Of a DNA stretch of 64,000 nt, positions 1 through 13,831 are shown piece by piece. Below the pieces are notes generated by a model that had not been told where the DNA came from, did no database searches, and saw nothing but the letters and a program-made list of their open reading frames with translations. Location of the stretch: positions 62,001 through 126,000 of the forward strand of contig JAJECI010000007.1 in the NCBI GenBank assembly GCA_022822065.1, read 5' to 3'. Numbering within the stretch: the first letter of the stretch is position 1; every line of letters begins with the position of its first letter. Origin of the DNA: Candidatus Dadabacteria bacterium. Its GTDB lineage: Bacteria; Desulfobacterota_D; UBA1144; Nemesobacterales; Nemesobacteraceae. A program made the position numbers and the translations under genes.

Positions 1-132
1 GCAGCGGACCTTATAGCAAGAACCGTCATGAGCCCTCAGGAACTTCGCCTCGGAGTAATCACTTCCTTCATCGGAGTTCCTTTCTTCGTGTTTCTGCTGA
101 GGAGAAATTTCAGCGGGAGAGGAATCGCGTAG
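1..132 (+). CDS. Iron/cobalamin ABC transporter permease (FecCD/BtuC family), C-terminal fragment
   Basis: Frame 1 is open from the window edge to a TAG at 130-132 and gives 43 residues. They read like the end of a FecCD permease: an ADLIART-type segment, then a G-V-I-T-S-F-I-G-V-P-F-F stretch and a last hydrophobic helix followed by a basic tail. The ATPase gene begins one base after the stop, so the two are translationally close and form one importer operon for a metal chelate (siderophore, haem or cobalamin). The substrate cannot be told from this fragment. The 5' part lies outside the window. Confidence 0.82.
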   Translation, partial: AADLIARTVMSPQELRLGVITSFIGVPFFVFLLRRNFSGRGIA

Positions 133-133
133 A

Positions 134-907
134 ATGCAGAAAGAAAAACAATCCGTAAAAGTATCGGGTCTGAGTTACAGCGTAAACGGAAAGACCATAC
201 TCGCCGATGCAAGCTTTGAGATTGAAAGAAACGAATTCTTGGGAATAGTCGGCCCCAACGGCGCGGGGAAATCCACGCTTCTCAGGCTCCTTACCCGCAT
301 ACTCAATCCTACCGAAGGCTGTATCCTGCTCGACGGAGAAGACCTCTCCCGATACGAAGCAAAAGAGCTTTACAAAAAAGTATCGTTTCTCCCCCAGACC
401 TCGTATTTCGATTTTCCCCTCAGCGTACTTGAGGTAGTGCTTACGGGAAGGTATCCGTACTTGGGGATTTTCGAGAGCGAAAGCAAAGAGGACATAAAGC
501 GCGCCGAGAACTGTCTCTCGCTTGTAGACATGGGAGGGTTTTCTCAAAGAAAAATAACGACGCTTTCAGGGGGCGAGCAGCAGAGAGTCTCGCTCGCTAG
601 AGTGCTTGCGCAGGAAACGGATTTCATTTTCCTTGACGAACCTTCCTCACACCTTGACATACATCACAAGTTCGCCCTCATCGAACTGCTGAGATCGCTC
701 GCGCGGAAAGGAAAAGGGATAGCGGCCGTTCTCCATGATCTTGATCTTGCGAGCAGGTTCTGCGACAGGATTCTTGTGCTTGAAGACGGGCGGACAACAG
801 CTCTGGGAGAACCGCCGCAGGTGTTTTCCGAAAAACTTCTTTCATCGGTATTCAAGGTAAGAGGTTCATGGGACCCCCAAAGCGGAAATCTTCTTGTTTT
901 CCGGTGA
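134..907 (+). CDS. ABC transporter ATP-binding protein, iron-chelate/cobalamin importer type
   Basis: This 257-residue protein is the usual size for a FecE/BtuD/HmuV ATPase. Walker A GPNGAGKST is near residues 40-48, the Q-loop glutamine near 88, the signature LSGGEQQR near 144-151 and Walker B FIFLDEP near 164-170, with a switch histidine in VLHDLD. It would power uptake of a chelated metal across the inner membrane with the permease encoded just upstream. ATG at 134 follows the permease stop directly, which supports this start. Assignment to the importer family is firm; the substrate (iron-siderophore, haem or B12) is unknown because the binding protein is not in the window. Confidence 0.9.
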   Translation: MQKEKQSVKVSGLSYSVNGKTILADASFEIERNEFLGIVGPNGAGKSTLLRLLTRILNPTEGCILLDGEDLSRYEAKELYKKVSFLPQTSYFDFPLSVLEVVLTGRYPYLGIFESESKEDIKRAENCLSLVDMGGFSQRKITTLSGGEQQRVSLARVLAQETDFIFLDEPSSHLDIHHKFALIELLRSLARKGKGIAAVLHDLDLASRFCDRILVLEDGRTTALGEPPQVFSEKLLSSVFKVRGSWDPQSGNLLVFR

Positions 908-954
908 ATTCAGAAGGCGTAAAAACCCCTTTTTACATTTTTCAGACCGATAAT

Positions 955-984
955 TTGACAAAAAAATTCGATTAACTATATTCT
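955..984 (+). promoter_or_regulatory. Sigma70-type promoter for the tRNA gene
   Basis: A perfect TTGACA at 955-960 is followed by TATATT at 977-982 (16-bp spacer) or TATTCT at 979-984 (18-bp spacer). Transcription would begin near 990, about 10 nt before the tRNA 5' end. Read by eye; the start site is inferred. Confidence 0.6.
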
Positions 985-1001
985 GTTGCCTAGTTTTATT
1001 A

Positions 1002-1075
<74 letters not shown>

Positions 1076-1203
1076 GAATTGAGAAATAAAGGCCATGTGG
1101 GTCAATTATAAAGAAAACCGAAGCAACCCCCTCCAAAAGCCCGACAATATTACTTTTTCCTCTAAAAGGCACGTTGAGATCGCTTCGCCTGAAGTAAGGA
1201 ATT

Positions 1204-1902
1204 ATGCAAGAACATATTGAAAGCCTGCAGAAGCTTCAGACAGTTGACTTGAGAATCAGAGAGTTAACGGAAGGGCTCACAAGATATCCAAACGAAATTA
1301 ACAACCTCAAAAAAGATCTTCTGGAAAAAGAAGGATCAATAAAGCTAAAGGAAACCAACCTCGCGGAACTCAAGACGCAAAGAGACGACCTTGAGTCCTC
1401 GCTTCTCTCCAATCAGGAATCCATAAAAAAATCCGAGGAAAGGTTGTTTGCCATAAAAACCCACAAGGAATACGAGGCTCTTCAGAAGGAAATAACCGAT
1501 ACCAGAAGGGAAAACCTCGAGATAGAGGACCGGACGATCTTGGTAATGACAGAGATTGAAGAAACCGAGTCGGCGCTCGCTGAAGAAAAGGAAAACTACG
1601 CGTCCCTAGAAGGGCAATACGCACAGGAGATCGCAGAAAAAGAAAAAAAGATTGAAGAACTAGAGATTTCCCGTAAACCGGCGGAGAAGGAAAAAAGTGA
1701 AATCCTATCCACTATAGACCCGAAAGTACTTCCGCTTTACGAAAAAATCTTCAAAAGAAACGGCAGGGCGCTTGCGCTTGCCGAAAACGAGAAATGCACA
1801 AGCTGCAACATGAACATCCCGCCTCAGCTCTACAATGAAGTACTGAAGCGGACAAAGCTGATTCAGTGCCCGAACTGCAAGAAGATTCTTTACACTAAGT
1901 AA
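1204..1902 (+). CDS. C4-type zinc ribbon coiled-coil protein (DUF164 / CdsZ family)
   Basis: Of 232 residues, roughly the first 180 are charged heptad-like sequence typical of a long antiparallel coiled coil. The C-terminus carries two CxxC pairs, CTSC and CPNC, forming a zinc ribbon. This matches the widespread DUF164 family, proposed to act in translation or RNA-related processes; the molecular role is not settled. ATG at 1204 follows a GTAAGGA Shine-Dalgarno-like run. The gene stands ahead of RNase HI and the RNase P RNA, a linkage I recall from several phyla, which supports an RNA-related role. Confidence 0.85.
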   Translation: MQEHIESLQKLQTVDLRIRELTEGLTRYPNEINNLKKDLLEKEGSIKLKETNLAELKTQRDDLESSLLSNQESIKKSEERLFAIKTHKEYEALQKEITDTRRENLEIEDRTILVMTEIEETESALAEEKENYASLEGQYAQEIAEKEKKIEELEISRKPAEKEKSEILSTIDPKVLPLYEKIFKRNGRALALAENEKCTSCNMNIPPQLYNEVLKRTKLIQCPNCKKILYTK

Positions 1903-1930
1903 CCGTTCAAATGGTTACCCGCTTAAGGAC

Positions 1931-2347
1931 ATGCCCCCGGGAAAAACAACCGAAGTCTACATAGACGGAGCGTCAAGGGGAAACCCAGGAGAATCCGGCA
2001 TCGGGGTTCTCATGATCCGCCCGGACGGAACAAGAGAGGAAATAAGGGAGTATATCGGGAGGGGAACTAACAACGAGGCGGAATACAAGGCGCTCATAGC
2101 AGCTCTCGGTCATCTCCTTGCGGAAGAAGTTTCAGAAGCAAAGATCCACACTGATTCTCAGCTGGTCGCGAGCCAGATGAACGGACTCTGGAAAGTAAAG
2201 GATCCGAAGCTTAGAATTCTGCACTCAGAAGCCAAAAAACTCGCCTCTTCGCTAGCGGCGCTCGAAATAGAGTACGTCCCCAGAGAAAATAACGCCGAGG
2301 CCGATGCTCTTGCGAACGAAGCAATCGATAGATATTTTAATGACTAG
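1931..2347 (+). CDS. Ribonuclease HI family protein
   Basis: This 138-residue protein would cut the RNA strand of RNA:DNA hybrids. Visible active-site motifs are YIDGASRGNPG (first Asp), NNEAEYKAL (Glu), HTDSQLVASQ (second Asp) and NAEADALANEA (last Asp). It is the short form without an N-terminal hybrid-binding domain, closer to the Bacillus/archaeal reverse-transcriptase-like subfamily than to E. coli RnhA. AAGGAC directly before the ATG can serve as its ribosome site. The TAG stop overlaps the first bases of the RNase P RNA. Confidence 0.88.
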   Translation: MPPGKTTEVYIDGASRGNPGESGIGVLMIRPDGTREEIREYIGRGTNNEAEYKALIAALGHLLAEEVSEAKIHTDSQLVASQMNGLWKVKDPKLRILHSEAKKLASSLAALEIEYVPRENNAEADALANEAIDRYFND

Positions 2348-2711
2348 CGAGTTGGCCGTGCGGTCGCCTGCGGTTTGTCCGCAGGAGGAAAGTCCGAGCT
2401 TCGCAGGGCAGGGCGCTGGTTAATTACCAGGTGTCGCGAGACAACGGAAAGTGCAACAGAAAGTATACCGCCTGAGCGCCACGGGTGTTCCGGCAAGGGT
2501 GAAAAGGTGGTGTAAGAGACCACCGCTCCGAAAGTGATGGAGGAGGCAAGGCAAACCCCGCCCGAAGAAAGACAAATAGGAAAACGCCCGGATCACGGTC
2601 CGGTCAGGGTTGCCCGCCCTGGTTTTCGGGTAGTCGCTTAAGGTATCTTGGTAACAGGTATCTCAGATGGATGACCGTGCTTGACAGAACTCGGCTTACA
2701 GGCTAACTCGC
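2347..2711 (+). ncRNA. rnpB: RNase P RNA, bacterial type A
   Basis: Catalytic RNA of RNase P, which matures tRNA 5' ends. Hallmarks are the GAGGAAAGTCCGAGCTTCGCAGGGCAG-like core, ACAGAAAGTATACCGCC, the GGTGAAAAGGTGGTGTAAGAGACCACCG hairpin region and a 3' AGATGGATGACCGTG...ACAGAACTCGGCTTACAG block. P1 pairs GCGAGTTGGCC at the 5' end with GGCTAACTCGC at the 3' end. The 5' end overlaps the RNase HI stop codon. The last nine bases run over the convergent tyrS stop codon and 3' coding end. Ends are set from P1 pairing, so they may be off by a base or two. Confidence 0.96.
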
Positions 2712-3911
2712 TTCCTTGATCGCGACTCTCAGAAACTCTTTTTTCCCGATCTTGAGTTCAAGGCTGCCTACATCAGGAAAGGAAGAATTCGGATCGGTAT
2801 ACTTTTCCCCGTTTATCTCAAGCCCTCCCTGGGATATGAGTCTTTTCGCCTGCCCCTTCGTACCAACGGAGTCGGAGACTTCCAAAACAAGATCAACTAC
2901 CTTGCGCGAGTGGGCAGCATAAGTTTTTTCCTTCGCGTCTTCAGGAAAAAATCTCTTTGAAAACTTGGTTTCAAAATCCCTGGCGGCTTCAAGGGCACTT
3001 TGAGAATCGTGAAGCCAGGAAACAATTTCCAAGGCGAGGGCTTTTTTCGCCTCCATGGGGTGGCGGGCTTTTAGCTTTCGTATCTCCTTTTCATCTCGGG
3101 AGCTTAGAAGGAGGTAGTACCTCCACATAAGATCATCCGAAATCGACATTACCTTTCCGTATATATCCTGGGGCGGTTCATCAAGACCTATGTAATTCCC
3201 GAGGGATTTCGACATCTTCTTCACCCCGTCCGTTCCCTCAAGTATCGGAAGAAACACTCCCACTTGGGGAGACTGCCCGTAATGTCTCTGGAAATCGCGG
3301 CCAAGCAGGATATTAAAAGTCTGATCCGTGCCGCCAAGCTCAACGTCACAGTGCATCTGCACCGAGTCATACGCCTGCACCAGGGGATATATGAACTCCC
3401 TAAGTGAAATCGATACCCCCTCTTTGTACCTCTTTGAGAAATCGTCCCGATCCAGTATCCGAGAAACGTTAACCAGAGAAGTAAGCCCGAGAAGCTCCTC
3501 TGAACCGAGGTCGCCGAGCCATCGGGAGTTTGAGAGAACCTGGGTCTTTTTCTCGTCAAGAACCTTGAAAACCTGGCGCTCGTAAGTCCTTGAGTTCTTG
3601 ATTATCTCCTCTCTTGAGATTGGCGGGCGGGTTTCGCTTCTCCCCGAGGGATCTCCTATATAGGCAGTGAAATCCCCTATGAGGAAGAGAATCTCGTGAC
3701 CCAAGGTCTGAAAATCACGAAGTTTCTTGAGAATTATCCCGTGACCCAGGTGGAGGTCTGCGGAGGTGGGGTCGAACCCTGCCTTTACCTTTAGGGGACG
3801 GTTGTTCTCTTTTGAAGCCTCAAGCTTCAAAAGAAGCTCCTCTTCGGGAATTATTGCATCAGTTCCCCTTTTTATTACCTCTAACTGCTCTTTAGGGTCG
3901 GCAAAAGCCAC
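2703..3911 (-). CDS. tyrS: Tyrosyl-tRNA synthetase
   Basis: This cytoplasmic class Ic synthetase charges tRNA-Tyr. Its 402 residues fit the TyrZ-like branch. The HIGH equivalent HLGHG is at about 54-58 and KMSKS is intact (KKMSKSLGN). The C-terminal 60 residues form an S4 RNA-binding domain (AKRLISQGGLEING). It follows gltD by 33 bp on the same strand and is probably the last gene of gltB-gltD-tyrS. Its stop codon and last residues overlap the 3' end of rnpB on the opposite strand. Confidence 0.96.
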   Translation of the reverse strand: MAFADPKEQLEVIKRGTDAIIPEEELLLKLEASKENNRPLKVKAGFDPTSADLHLGHGIILKKLRDFQTLGHEILFLIGDFTAYIGDPSGRSETRPPISREEIIKNSRTYERQVFKVLDEKKTQVLSNSRWLGDLGSEELLGLTSLVNVSRILDRDDFSKRYKEGVSISLREFIYPLVQAYDSVQMHCDVELGGTDQTFNILLGRDFQRHYGQSPQVGVFLPILEGTDGVKKMSKSLGNYIGLDEPPQDIYGKVMSISDDLMWRYYLLLSSRDEKEIRKLKARHPMEAKKALALEIVSWLHDSQSALEAARDFETKFSKRFFPEDAKEKTYAAHSRKVVDLVLEVSDSVGTKGQAKRLISQGGLEINGEKYTDPNSSFPDVGSLELKIGKKEFLRVAIKEAS

Positions 3912-3944
3912 CTGGAAAATCCTCCTCGTAACGGCAGAGAGTAT

Positions 3945-5429
3945 TTATGGAAGGTTGGTTGATCCCATGAGATACCTGTCGCATTCCCTCGCGGCCTCTC
4001 TTCCCTCGTTTATCGCCCATACCACAAGACTTTGTCCCCTGCGCGAATCCCCCGCGGCGAAAACTCCCTCGACGCTCGTCATGTACTTCCCGTACTCCGC
4101 CATGGCGTTTGAACGCTCGTCGGTACGGATATTCATCTGCTGCAGAAGCTCCTGCTCGGGCCCCAGGAATCCGAGAGCCAAAAGCACGAGGTCACATGGC
4201 CACCTCTCCTCAGAACCTTCTACTTCCCTAAACGACATCCTTCCGTCATCCCCCCTGTACCACTCAATGCGCACGGTCTCGAGTTCCGCTACCCTGCCCT
4301 CGCCGTCGTCTATGAATCTTTTGGTCAGAACCTGATACCTTCTCGGGTCTTCGCCGAAAACCGCCATGGCCTCCTGCTGACCATAATCAAGCCTGTACAC
4401 CCTCGGCCATTGCGGCCACGGGTTATCCGCGGCCCTCTCGAGCGGAGGCTTCGGAAGTATTTCGAACTGGAGAAGGCTCCTGCATTCATGCCTCATGGAG
4501 GTCGCAACGCAGTCGGTCCCGGTGTCTCCACCCCCGAGAATGATCACATTCTTATCCGTAGCGGAAATGTAGCGGCCGTCGTCGAGCCCGCTGTCAAGAA
4601 GGCTCTTAGTGTTTGCCTTGAGGAACTCCATCGCGAAGTGAATTCCTCCAAGATCTCTCCCCTCAATCGGAAGATCCCTGGGCTTCGTCGCCCCCGTGCA
4701 TATCACGACCGCGTCGAAGCTTTCTATAAGTTCGTTTCCGTCAATATCCTTTCCCACTTCCGTGTTGGTGACGAACTCGATTCCCTCCTCCGCCAGGATA
4801 TCGACGCGACGGTCAACGATCTTCTTGTCAAGGTGGGGATTTGGAATTCCGTACATGAGCAGCCCGCCTATGCGGTCGTCCCTTTCAAACACGGTGACCA
4901 GATGACCTGCCTTGTTAAGCTGCGCAGCACATGAAAGTCCCGCGGGTCCAGAGCCTATGACGGCAACTTTCTTTCCGGTTCTAATCTCCGGAGGCTCGGG
5001 CGTTATCCATCCTTCCTCAAAACCCCTGTCGACGATGGCGCACTCTATGCTCTTTATGGTTACCGCGGGCTCGTTTATGCCCAGAACGCACGATCCCTCG
5101 CAGGGAGCGGGGCATATCCGGCCCGTGAACTCGGGGAAATTGTTTGTCTTGTGAAGTCTTTCGAGAGCCTCTTTCCAGAGGCCCGAGTAAATCAGGTCGT
5201 TCCACTCGGGTATAAGATTGTTTATGGGACACCCGGCGGTCAGACCGCCGATTATCTGTCCCGTCTGGCAGAAGGGAACCCCGCAGTCCATGCACCTCGC
5301 GCCCTGAGTGGCAAGCTCTTTTTCGGGAAGATGACCATGAAACTCGTCCCAGTCGGCGATTCTGCGGGCAGGATCCCTGTCAGGCCCGAGCTTCCTTTCG
5401 TAATTCATAAAACCTGTGGGGTCACCCAT
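3945..5429 (-). CDS. gltD: Glutamate synthase (NADPH) small subunit
   Basis: The beta subunit passes NADPH electrons to GltB for making glutamate from glutamine and 2-oxoglutarate. At 494 residues it is the usual size. The N-terminal cysteine motifs CMDCGVPFC and [11 protein letters not shown] bind iron-sulfur centres, followed by a dinucleotide site [10 protein letters not shown] and a second one, [12 protein letters not shown] at 5429 lies 32 bp after the gltB stop, so the two subunits are co-expressed. Confidence 0.95.
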   Translation of the reverse strand: MGDPTGFMNYERKLGPDRDPARRIADWDEFHGHLPEKELATQGARCMDCGVPFCQTGQIIGGLTAGCPINNLIPEWNDLIYSGLWKEALERLHKTNNFPEFTGRICPAPCEGSCVLGINEPAVTIKSIECAIVDRGFEEGWITPEPPEIRTGKKVAVIGSGPAGLSCAAQLNKAGHLVTVFERDDRIGGLLMYGIPNPHLDKKIVDRRVDILAEEGIEFVTNTEVGKDIDGNELIESFDAVVICTGATKPRDLPIEGRDLGGIHFAMEFLKANTKSLLDSGLDDGRYISATDKNVIILGGGDTGTDCVATSMRHECRSLLQFEILPKPPLERAADNPWPQWPRVYRLDYGQQEAMAVFGEDPRRYQVLTKRFIDDGEGRVAELETVRIEWYRGDDGRMSFREVEGSEERWPCDLVLLALGFLGPEQELLQQMNIRTDERSNAMAEYGKYMTSVEGVFAAGDSRRGQSLVVWAINEGREAARECDRYLMGSTNLP

Positions 5430-5461
5430 TGAAAAACTTCTCCTCCGTCAGAGCCTCCGCG

Positions 5462-10060
<4,599 letters not shown>

Positions 10061-10207
10061 ATAACTGTCCGCCTGTTGTGTTGTTATGAAAAAACAACGC
10101 GAGAGCTAATGCGGCGTAAGCAACCTCTTCAGACGCCTTCCCGTAATTATAACATAAATCCGGAACTCCGCACACGCTCCGCCCATGGTTATAATAAGCA
10201 AAGAGAG

Positions 10208-10549
10208 ATGCCAGCTAATCCCGAAGAAATCAAAAAGAAAAAAGACCCCGAAAGCGTAATCCTCTCTTTCCAAATGGAGTCAAGCGCAACCTTATGGAAC
10301 AGGATATTCGAGGGTTTTCCCTCCGAAATGGTCCTCGTGAGCAGGTTCGAGGGAAAGGACAGAAAGGCCCTCGAGATACTCTACAGGTTCGCCTCCATGG
10401 TCACGGAAAGATACGAAAAGTGCGCCGTAGAGCCCAGAGTCTACGGAATAGTCATAAAAAAAGACGTAAGCGACGAGACCGAGGAGACTATAAACGAATG
10501 GATGGACCTGATGCGCAGGCTTCGCCGCGAAATAATCGAGGTCCTCTAA
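10208..10549 (+). CDS. Small conserved-looking protein of unknown function
   Basis: I do not recognise this 113-residue product. The ORF track extends to 10004, but the part before ATG at 10208 lacks coding character and a GAGAG purine run precedes this ATG. The N-terminus is lysine-rich (EEIKKKKD). It is then mixed alpha/beta with a VYGIVIKK strand and a charged C-terminal helix, without cysteine clusters or membrane segments. Its stop codon overlaps that of birA on the other strand. It is divergent from gltB. A regulatory or adaptor role is possible but not shown. Confidence 0.6.
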   Translation: MPANPEEIKKKKDPESVILSFQMESSATLWNRIFEGFPSEMVLVSRFEGKDRKALEILYRFASMVTERYEKCAVEPRVYGIVIKKDVSDETEETINEWMDLMRRLRREIIEVL

Positions 10550-11331
10550 AAGACCGTATCTCCGGTAACCACCTTGCGAAGGTCGCTCTCATCCGTTCTC
10601 AGATAAAGAAATCCGTTCGCATCGACGCGCTCAACCACCCCGCTGACAATCTCTCCCGAGACATCTACGGATATCTCTTTTCCAATAAACCCCCACCTCT
10701 CGATCCACATATCCACGATCACCTGCGTCCCGCGGCGGCGAAACTCCCCGTAGAGCCGGTCAAGGGCGTTAATAACCTCCGCGCAGAACCTCTCCCTGTT
10801 AACTTCCTCTCCAAGCAGTATAGAAAGAGAGGTGGTTTTCTCTGAAATATCCTCCATTTCGCGGCGGATGAATTCCTCGGACAAATTGAGATTAACCCCG
10901 ATGCCGATCACCAGATAATCGACAGCGCCGCCCGAGGTGCCAAGTTCCGTAAGGACCCCCGAGACTTTCTTCCCGCCGACGAGAATATCGTTCGGCCATT
11001 TTATCTCGGCGTCTACGCCGTAGACTGAGAAAACCTCGACAAGGGCGCAGGACGCGAGAAAGGTAAAAACGGAAGATTTCTGCGGGGGGATCTCCGGGCG
11101 AAACAAAGCGGAGAGATAAAGATTAACGCCCCTAGGAGACACCCACTTTCGCCCGAGCCGTCCCCTGCCCACGGTCTGCGAATCGGAAACCACAACAGTC
11201 CCGTCCGCGGCCAGATCATCGCCTAGGAGTTCACGGAGAACATCGTTTGTAGAACCCACTTCGTCGTAGACAAAAAGCTTCTCTCCGACTATCTCTGCGC
11301 TGAGACGTTTTTTTATTTCTGAGATTTCCAT
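10546..11331 (-). CDS. birA: Biotin--[acetyl-CoA-carboxylase] ligase
   Basis: This enzyme activates biotin with ATP and attaches it to carrier proteins such as AccB. The conserved EVGSTNDVLRELL opening, the biotinyl-AMP loop GRGRLGRKWVSP and the KWPNDILV motif are all present. It lacks the N-terminal winged helix of E. coli BirA, so it is a Group I ligase without DNA-binding repression. The ORF opens with TTG at 11358, but ATG at 11331 is preferred, giving about 261 residues with AAAGGGG upstream. Its stop overlaps that of the convergent small gene. Confidence 0.92.
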   Translation of the reverse strand: MEISEIKKRLSAEIVGEKLFVYDEVGSTNDVLRELLGDDLAADGTVVVSDSQTVGRGRLGRKWVSPRGVNLYLSALFRPEIPPQKSSVFTFLASCALVEVFSVYGVDAEIKWPNDILVGGKKVSGVLTELGTSGGAVDYLVIGIGVNLNLSEEFIRREMEDISEKTTSLSILLGEEVNRERFCAEVINALDRLYGEFRRRGTQVIVDMWIERWGFIGKEISVDVSGEIVSGVVERVDANGFLYLRTDESDLRKVVTGDTVF

Positions 11332-11405
11332 GAAGACACAGCGCCCCTTTTCCCGCAATATTCAAGTATTATAGTCGGAACCAAGACTCAAGAGAAAAAT
11401 CCCCT

Positions 11406-12011
11406 GTGAAACAGATTCTTTCGAAAAACCTTGCGATACCGCTTGTCGCCTACGTAACAGTTATAGCGGCGATAATTATATCAAGAACCGCAATCAGCCA
11501 CGAGTACGCCCTCTTGCTCTCGGCGGGCTTCATGCTCTGGATTCCGTTTCTATTTGACCGCGGCGCAGCGGATGTTTTGAGGTTCGACCCGCGGGGGCTG
11601 GTTCGGGGAGCGGTAATTTCTATTGCGCTGCTTTTTTTGTACCTTGCCTGCCTCTATCTCTTTTCGGCTTACTTGGGAAAGACGGTTAAATTTGTTGAGC
11701 CGACGGCGCTTTTGGTACTCACACACCTTGTGGCCATCGCGTTTCCCGAGGAGTTTTTCTTCAGGGGATACCTTCAGAGAACTCTCGGCGGCGGATGGGG
11801 CGCGATTGTCGCGGCAAGTGCGCTTTTCGCCTCGGCCCACCTTCTCGTGATCTGCGTATTCTCCGGCGGGGGCTACTGCGCGCAAAACGCCCTCACCTTT
11901 TTCCCTTCGCTCGTCATGGGGTATCTATACATGAGAACCGGAAACATATGGTCAAGCGTCTTTTTTCACTTCGCCGCAAACATCGTTTACCTGTCTTTTA
12001 GACTCGTTTAG
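11406..12011 (+). CDS. CPBP-family intramembrane glutamic protease
   Basis: This 201-residue multi-span membrane protein carries the ABI/CAAX protease motifs: PEEFFFRGYLQ (paired Glu and Arg), SALFASAHL (His) and FFHFAAN (last His). Such enzymes cleave within membranes. The arrangement with a Cys-containing loop before TFFPSLVMGYLY recalls the MXAN_2755/MrtC subgroup linked to protein sorting, but no sorting partner is seen here. The start is GTG at 11406, 74 bp from birA on the opposite strand. Nothing in the context fixes its substrate. Confidence 0.8.
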   Translation: MKQILSKNLAIPLVAYVTVIAAIIISRTAISHEYALLLSAGFMLWIPFLFDRGAADVLRFDPRGLVRGAVISIALLFLYLACLYLFSAYLGKTVKFVEPTALLVLTHLVAIAFPEEFFFRGYLQRTLGGGWGAIVAASALFASAHLLVICVFSGGGYCAQNALTFFPSLVMGYLYMRTGNIWSSVFFHFAANIVYLSFRLV

Positions 12012-12082
12012 TCAGAGTCCCGCTTAAGCCCGCAGGCCGCAAAATTCTCGAAATATCCCTCGGTTACAAGTATAGTTTTTAG

Positions 12083-13822
12083 ATGAAACAGTTGCGGGCC
12101 GGGCTCTCCCAGGTTAACCCGAGCGTGGGGGACATAACCGGAAATACTAAGAAAATAACCAAAGTGATCGAGACGGCACGAGGTCTCGATATAGATATTC
12201 TGTGTTTCCCGGAGCTTGCCGTTACGGGCTACCCTCCCGAGGACCTTCTTCTTAAAACTGAATTCATCGACGACAACATCCGGGCTCTTGACGAAATAAA
12301 GAAGCACTGTCCGGACAACATGGTCGTTATAGTGGGCTTTGTCGACAAAAAGGACGACATATTCAACTCAGCAGCCGTAATCCAGAGAGGAGAGGTAATC
12401 GACGTATACCACAAACTCCGCCTTCCCAACTACGGAGTGTTCGACGAAAACCGCTATTTCCAGTCAGAAAGACGGTTTCCCGTTTACTCCCTGGGAAAAA
12501 TGACTTTCGGGGTCACGATCTGCGAGGACGCATGGTACCCAGGGGAACCTATAAGAAGCCAGGTTCTGCTAGGAAACGCCCAGATCATATTCAACCTCTC
12601 GGCTTCACCCTACTACATGGGAAAACCCCTGGCGAGGGAGAGAATGCTCGCCACAAGGGCGGTTGACTACAACACCGTAATAGCCTACTGCAACATGGTC
12701 GGCGGGCAGGACGAACTCGTGTTTGACGGAAACAGCATGTTCATAGACGAAAAAGGAGAAATCGTCGCCACCGCGCGAAACTTCGAGGAAGACCTTCTGG
12801 TTTGCGACGTTAACACCGAGAGGGTTTACAAATCAAGGCTTAACACTCCGACCATAAGAAAGACAAGATACGAGCTCTCCTTCGAGGAAAACCAGCTGGA
12901 AACATTCACGCTTAAGCCTACGAAGACAAAGCGGAAAGTGAAAATCCCGGGAAACCAGGCTGATCCTTCAGAAGATCCTCTAAAATGCGCCTTCTCGGCA
13001 CTTGTCCTAGGCACGGGGGATTACATAAGAAAAAACGGATTTGAAAAGGTGGTGCTCGGGTTAAGTGGCGGAATAGATTCTTCGCTTACGGCCGCCATTG
13101 CCACAGAAGCCGTCGGACCCTCAAAAGTCATCGGAGTTTCCATGCCTTCAATGTACAGTTCCAAGGGAAGCGTCACCGACGCGAAAAAGCTCGCGCAAAA
13201 CCTCGGAATCGAGCTTCTCAGCATTCCCATAGAAAACGTTTTCAGGGGCTACGAGGAAATGTTCGCCGAGTTTTTCTCCGGAATGGAGTCAGACGTGACG
13301 GAAGAGAACATCCAGGCGAGGATAAGAGGAAATATTCTCATGGCGCTTTCAAACAAGTTCGGGTGGCTAGTGCTCGCCACTTCGAACAAAAGCGAACTCG
13401 CTGTGGGCTATTCGACCCTCTACGGGGATATGTCAGGGGGTTTCGCGGTGATAAAGGATGTGCCCAAGGCCACGGTTTATGAGCTTTCCCACTATTACAA
13501 CCGTCTGCGGGGAAAGCGGATAATACCGAAATCGGTAATTGAAAAGCCTCCTTCAGCCGAGCTTCGCCCAGACCAGAAAGACACCGACTCGCTTCCAGAA
13601 TACGACGCGCTCGACAGGATACTGAAAGCCTACGTGGAAGACGGACTCGGGGTTGATGACATAGTAAAGCTCGGGGAGAAAAGAAGCGTAGTGCGGAAAG
13701 TGATCAGAATGGTAAACACGAACGAATACAAAAGAAGACAGAGCGCCCCGGGGGTAAAAATAACGTCGCTTGCCTTCGGAAAGGACCGCCGCTTCCCGAT
13801 AACCAACCTCTACAAGAAATAA
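12083..13822 (+). CDS. nadE: NAD+ synthase, glutamine-hydrolysing
   Basis: The enzyme makes NAD from deamido-NAD using glutamine. An N-terminal nitrilase-type amidase (about 1-265) carries the triad Glu44 (FPELAVTGY), Lys111 (YHKLRLPNY) and Cys147 (TICEDAWY). A C-terminal synthetase domain (about 300-579) shows the ATP-pyrophosphatase loop GLSGGIDSS. Its 579 residues match the two-domain bacterial form. ATG at 12083 follows the CPBP gene by 71 bp. The gene ends 9 bp from the convergent acyl carrier protein gene. Confidence 0.96.
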   Translation: MKQLRAGLSQVNPSVGDITGNTKKITKVIETARGLDIDILCFPELAVTGYPPEDLLLKTEFIDDNIRALDEIKKHCPDNMVVIVGFVDKKDDIFNSAAVIQRGEVIDVYHKLRLPNYGVFDENRYFQSERRFPVYSLGKMTFGVTICEDAWYPGEPIRSQVLLGNAQIIFNLSASPYYMGKPLARERMLATRAVDYNTVIAYCNMVGGQDELVFDGNSMFIDEKGEIVATARNFEEDLLVCDVNTERVYKSRLNTPTIRKTRYELSFEENQLETFTLKPTKTKRKVKIPGNQADPSEDPLKCAFSALVLGTGDYIRKNGFEKVVLGLSGGIDSSLTAAIATEAVGPSKVIGVSMPSMYSSKGSVTDAKKLAQNLGIELLSIPIENVFRGYEEMFAEFFSGMESDVTEENIQARIRGNILMALSNKFGWLVLATSNKSELAVGYSTLYGDMSGGFAVIKDVPKATVYELSHYYNRLRGKRIIPKSVIEKPPSAELRPDQKDTDSLPEYDALDRILKAYVEDGLGVDDIVKLGEKRSVVRKVIRMVNTNEYKRRQSAPGVKITSLAFGKDRRFPITNLYKK

Positions 13823-13831
13823 AGGGACAAA

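Noticed and set aside
1096-1224. 42-codon ORF between the tRNA and the zinc-ribbon gene
   Set aside because: Overlaps the true gene start, has no ribosome site and no coding bias.
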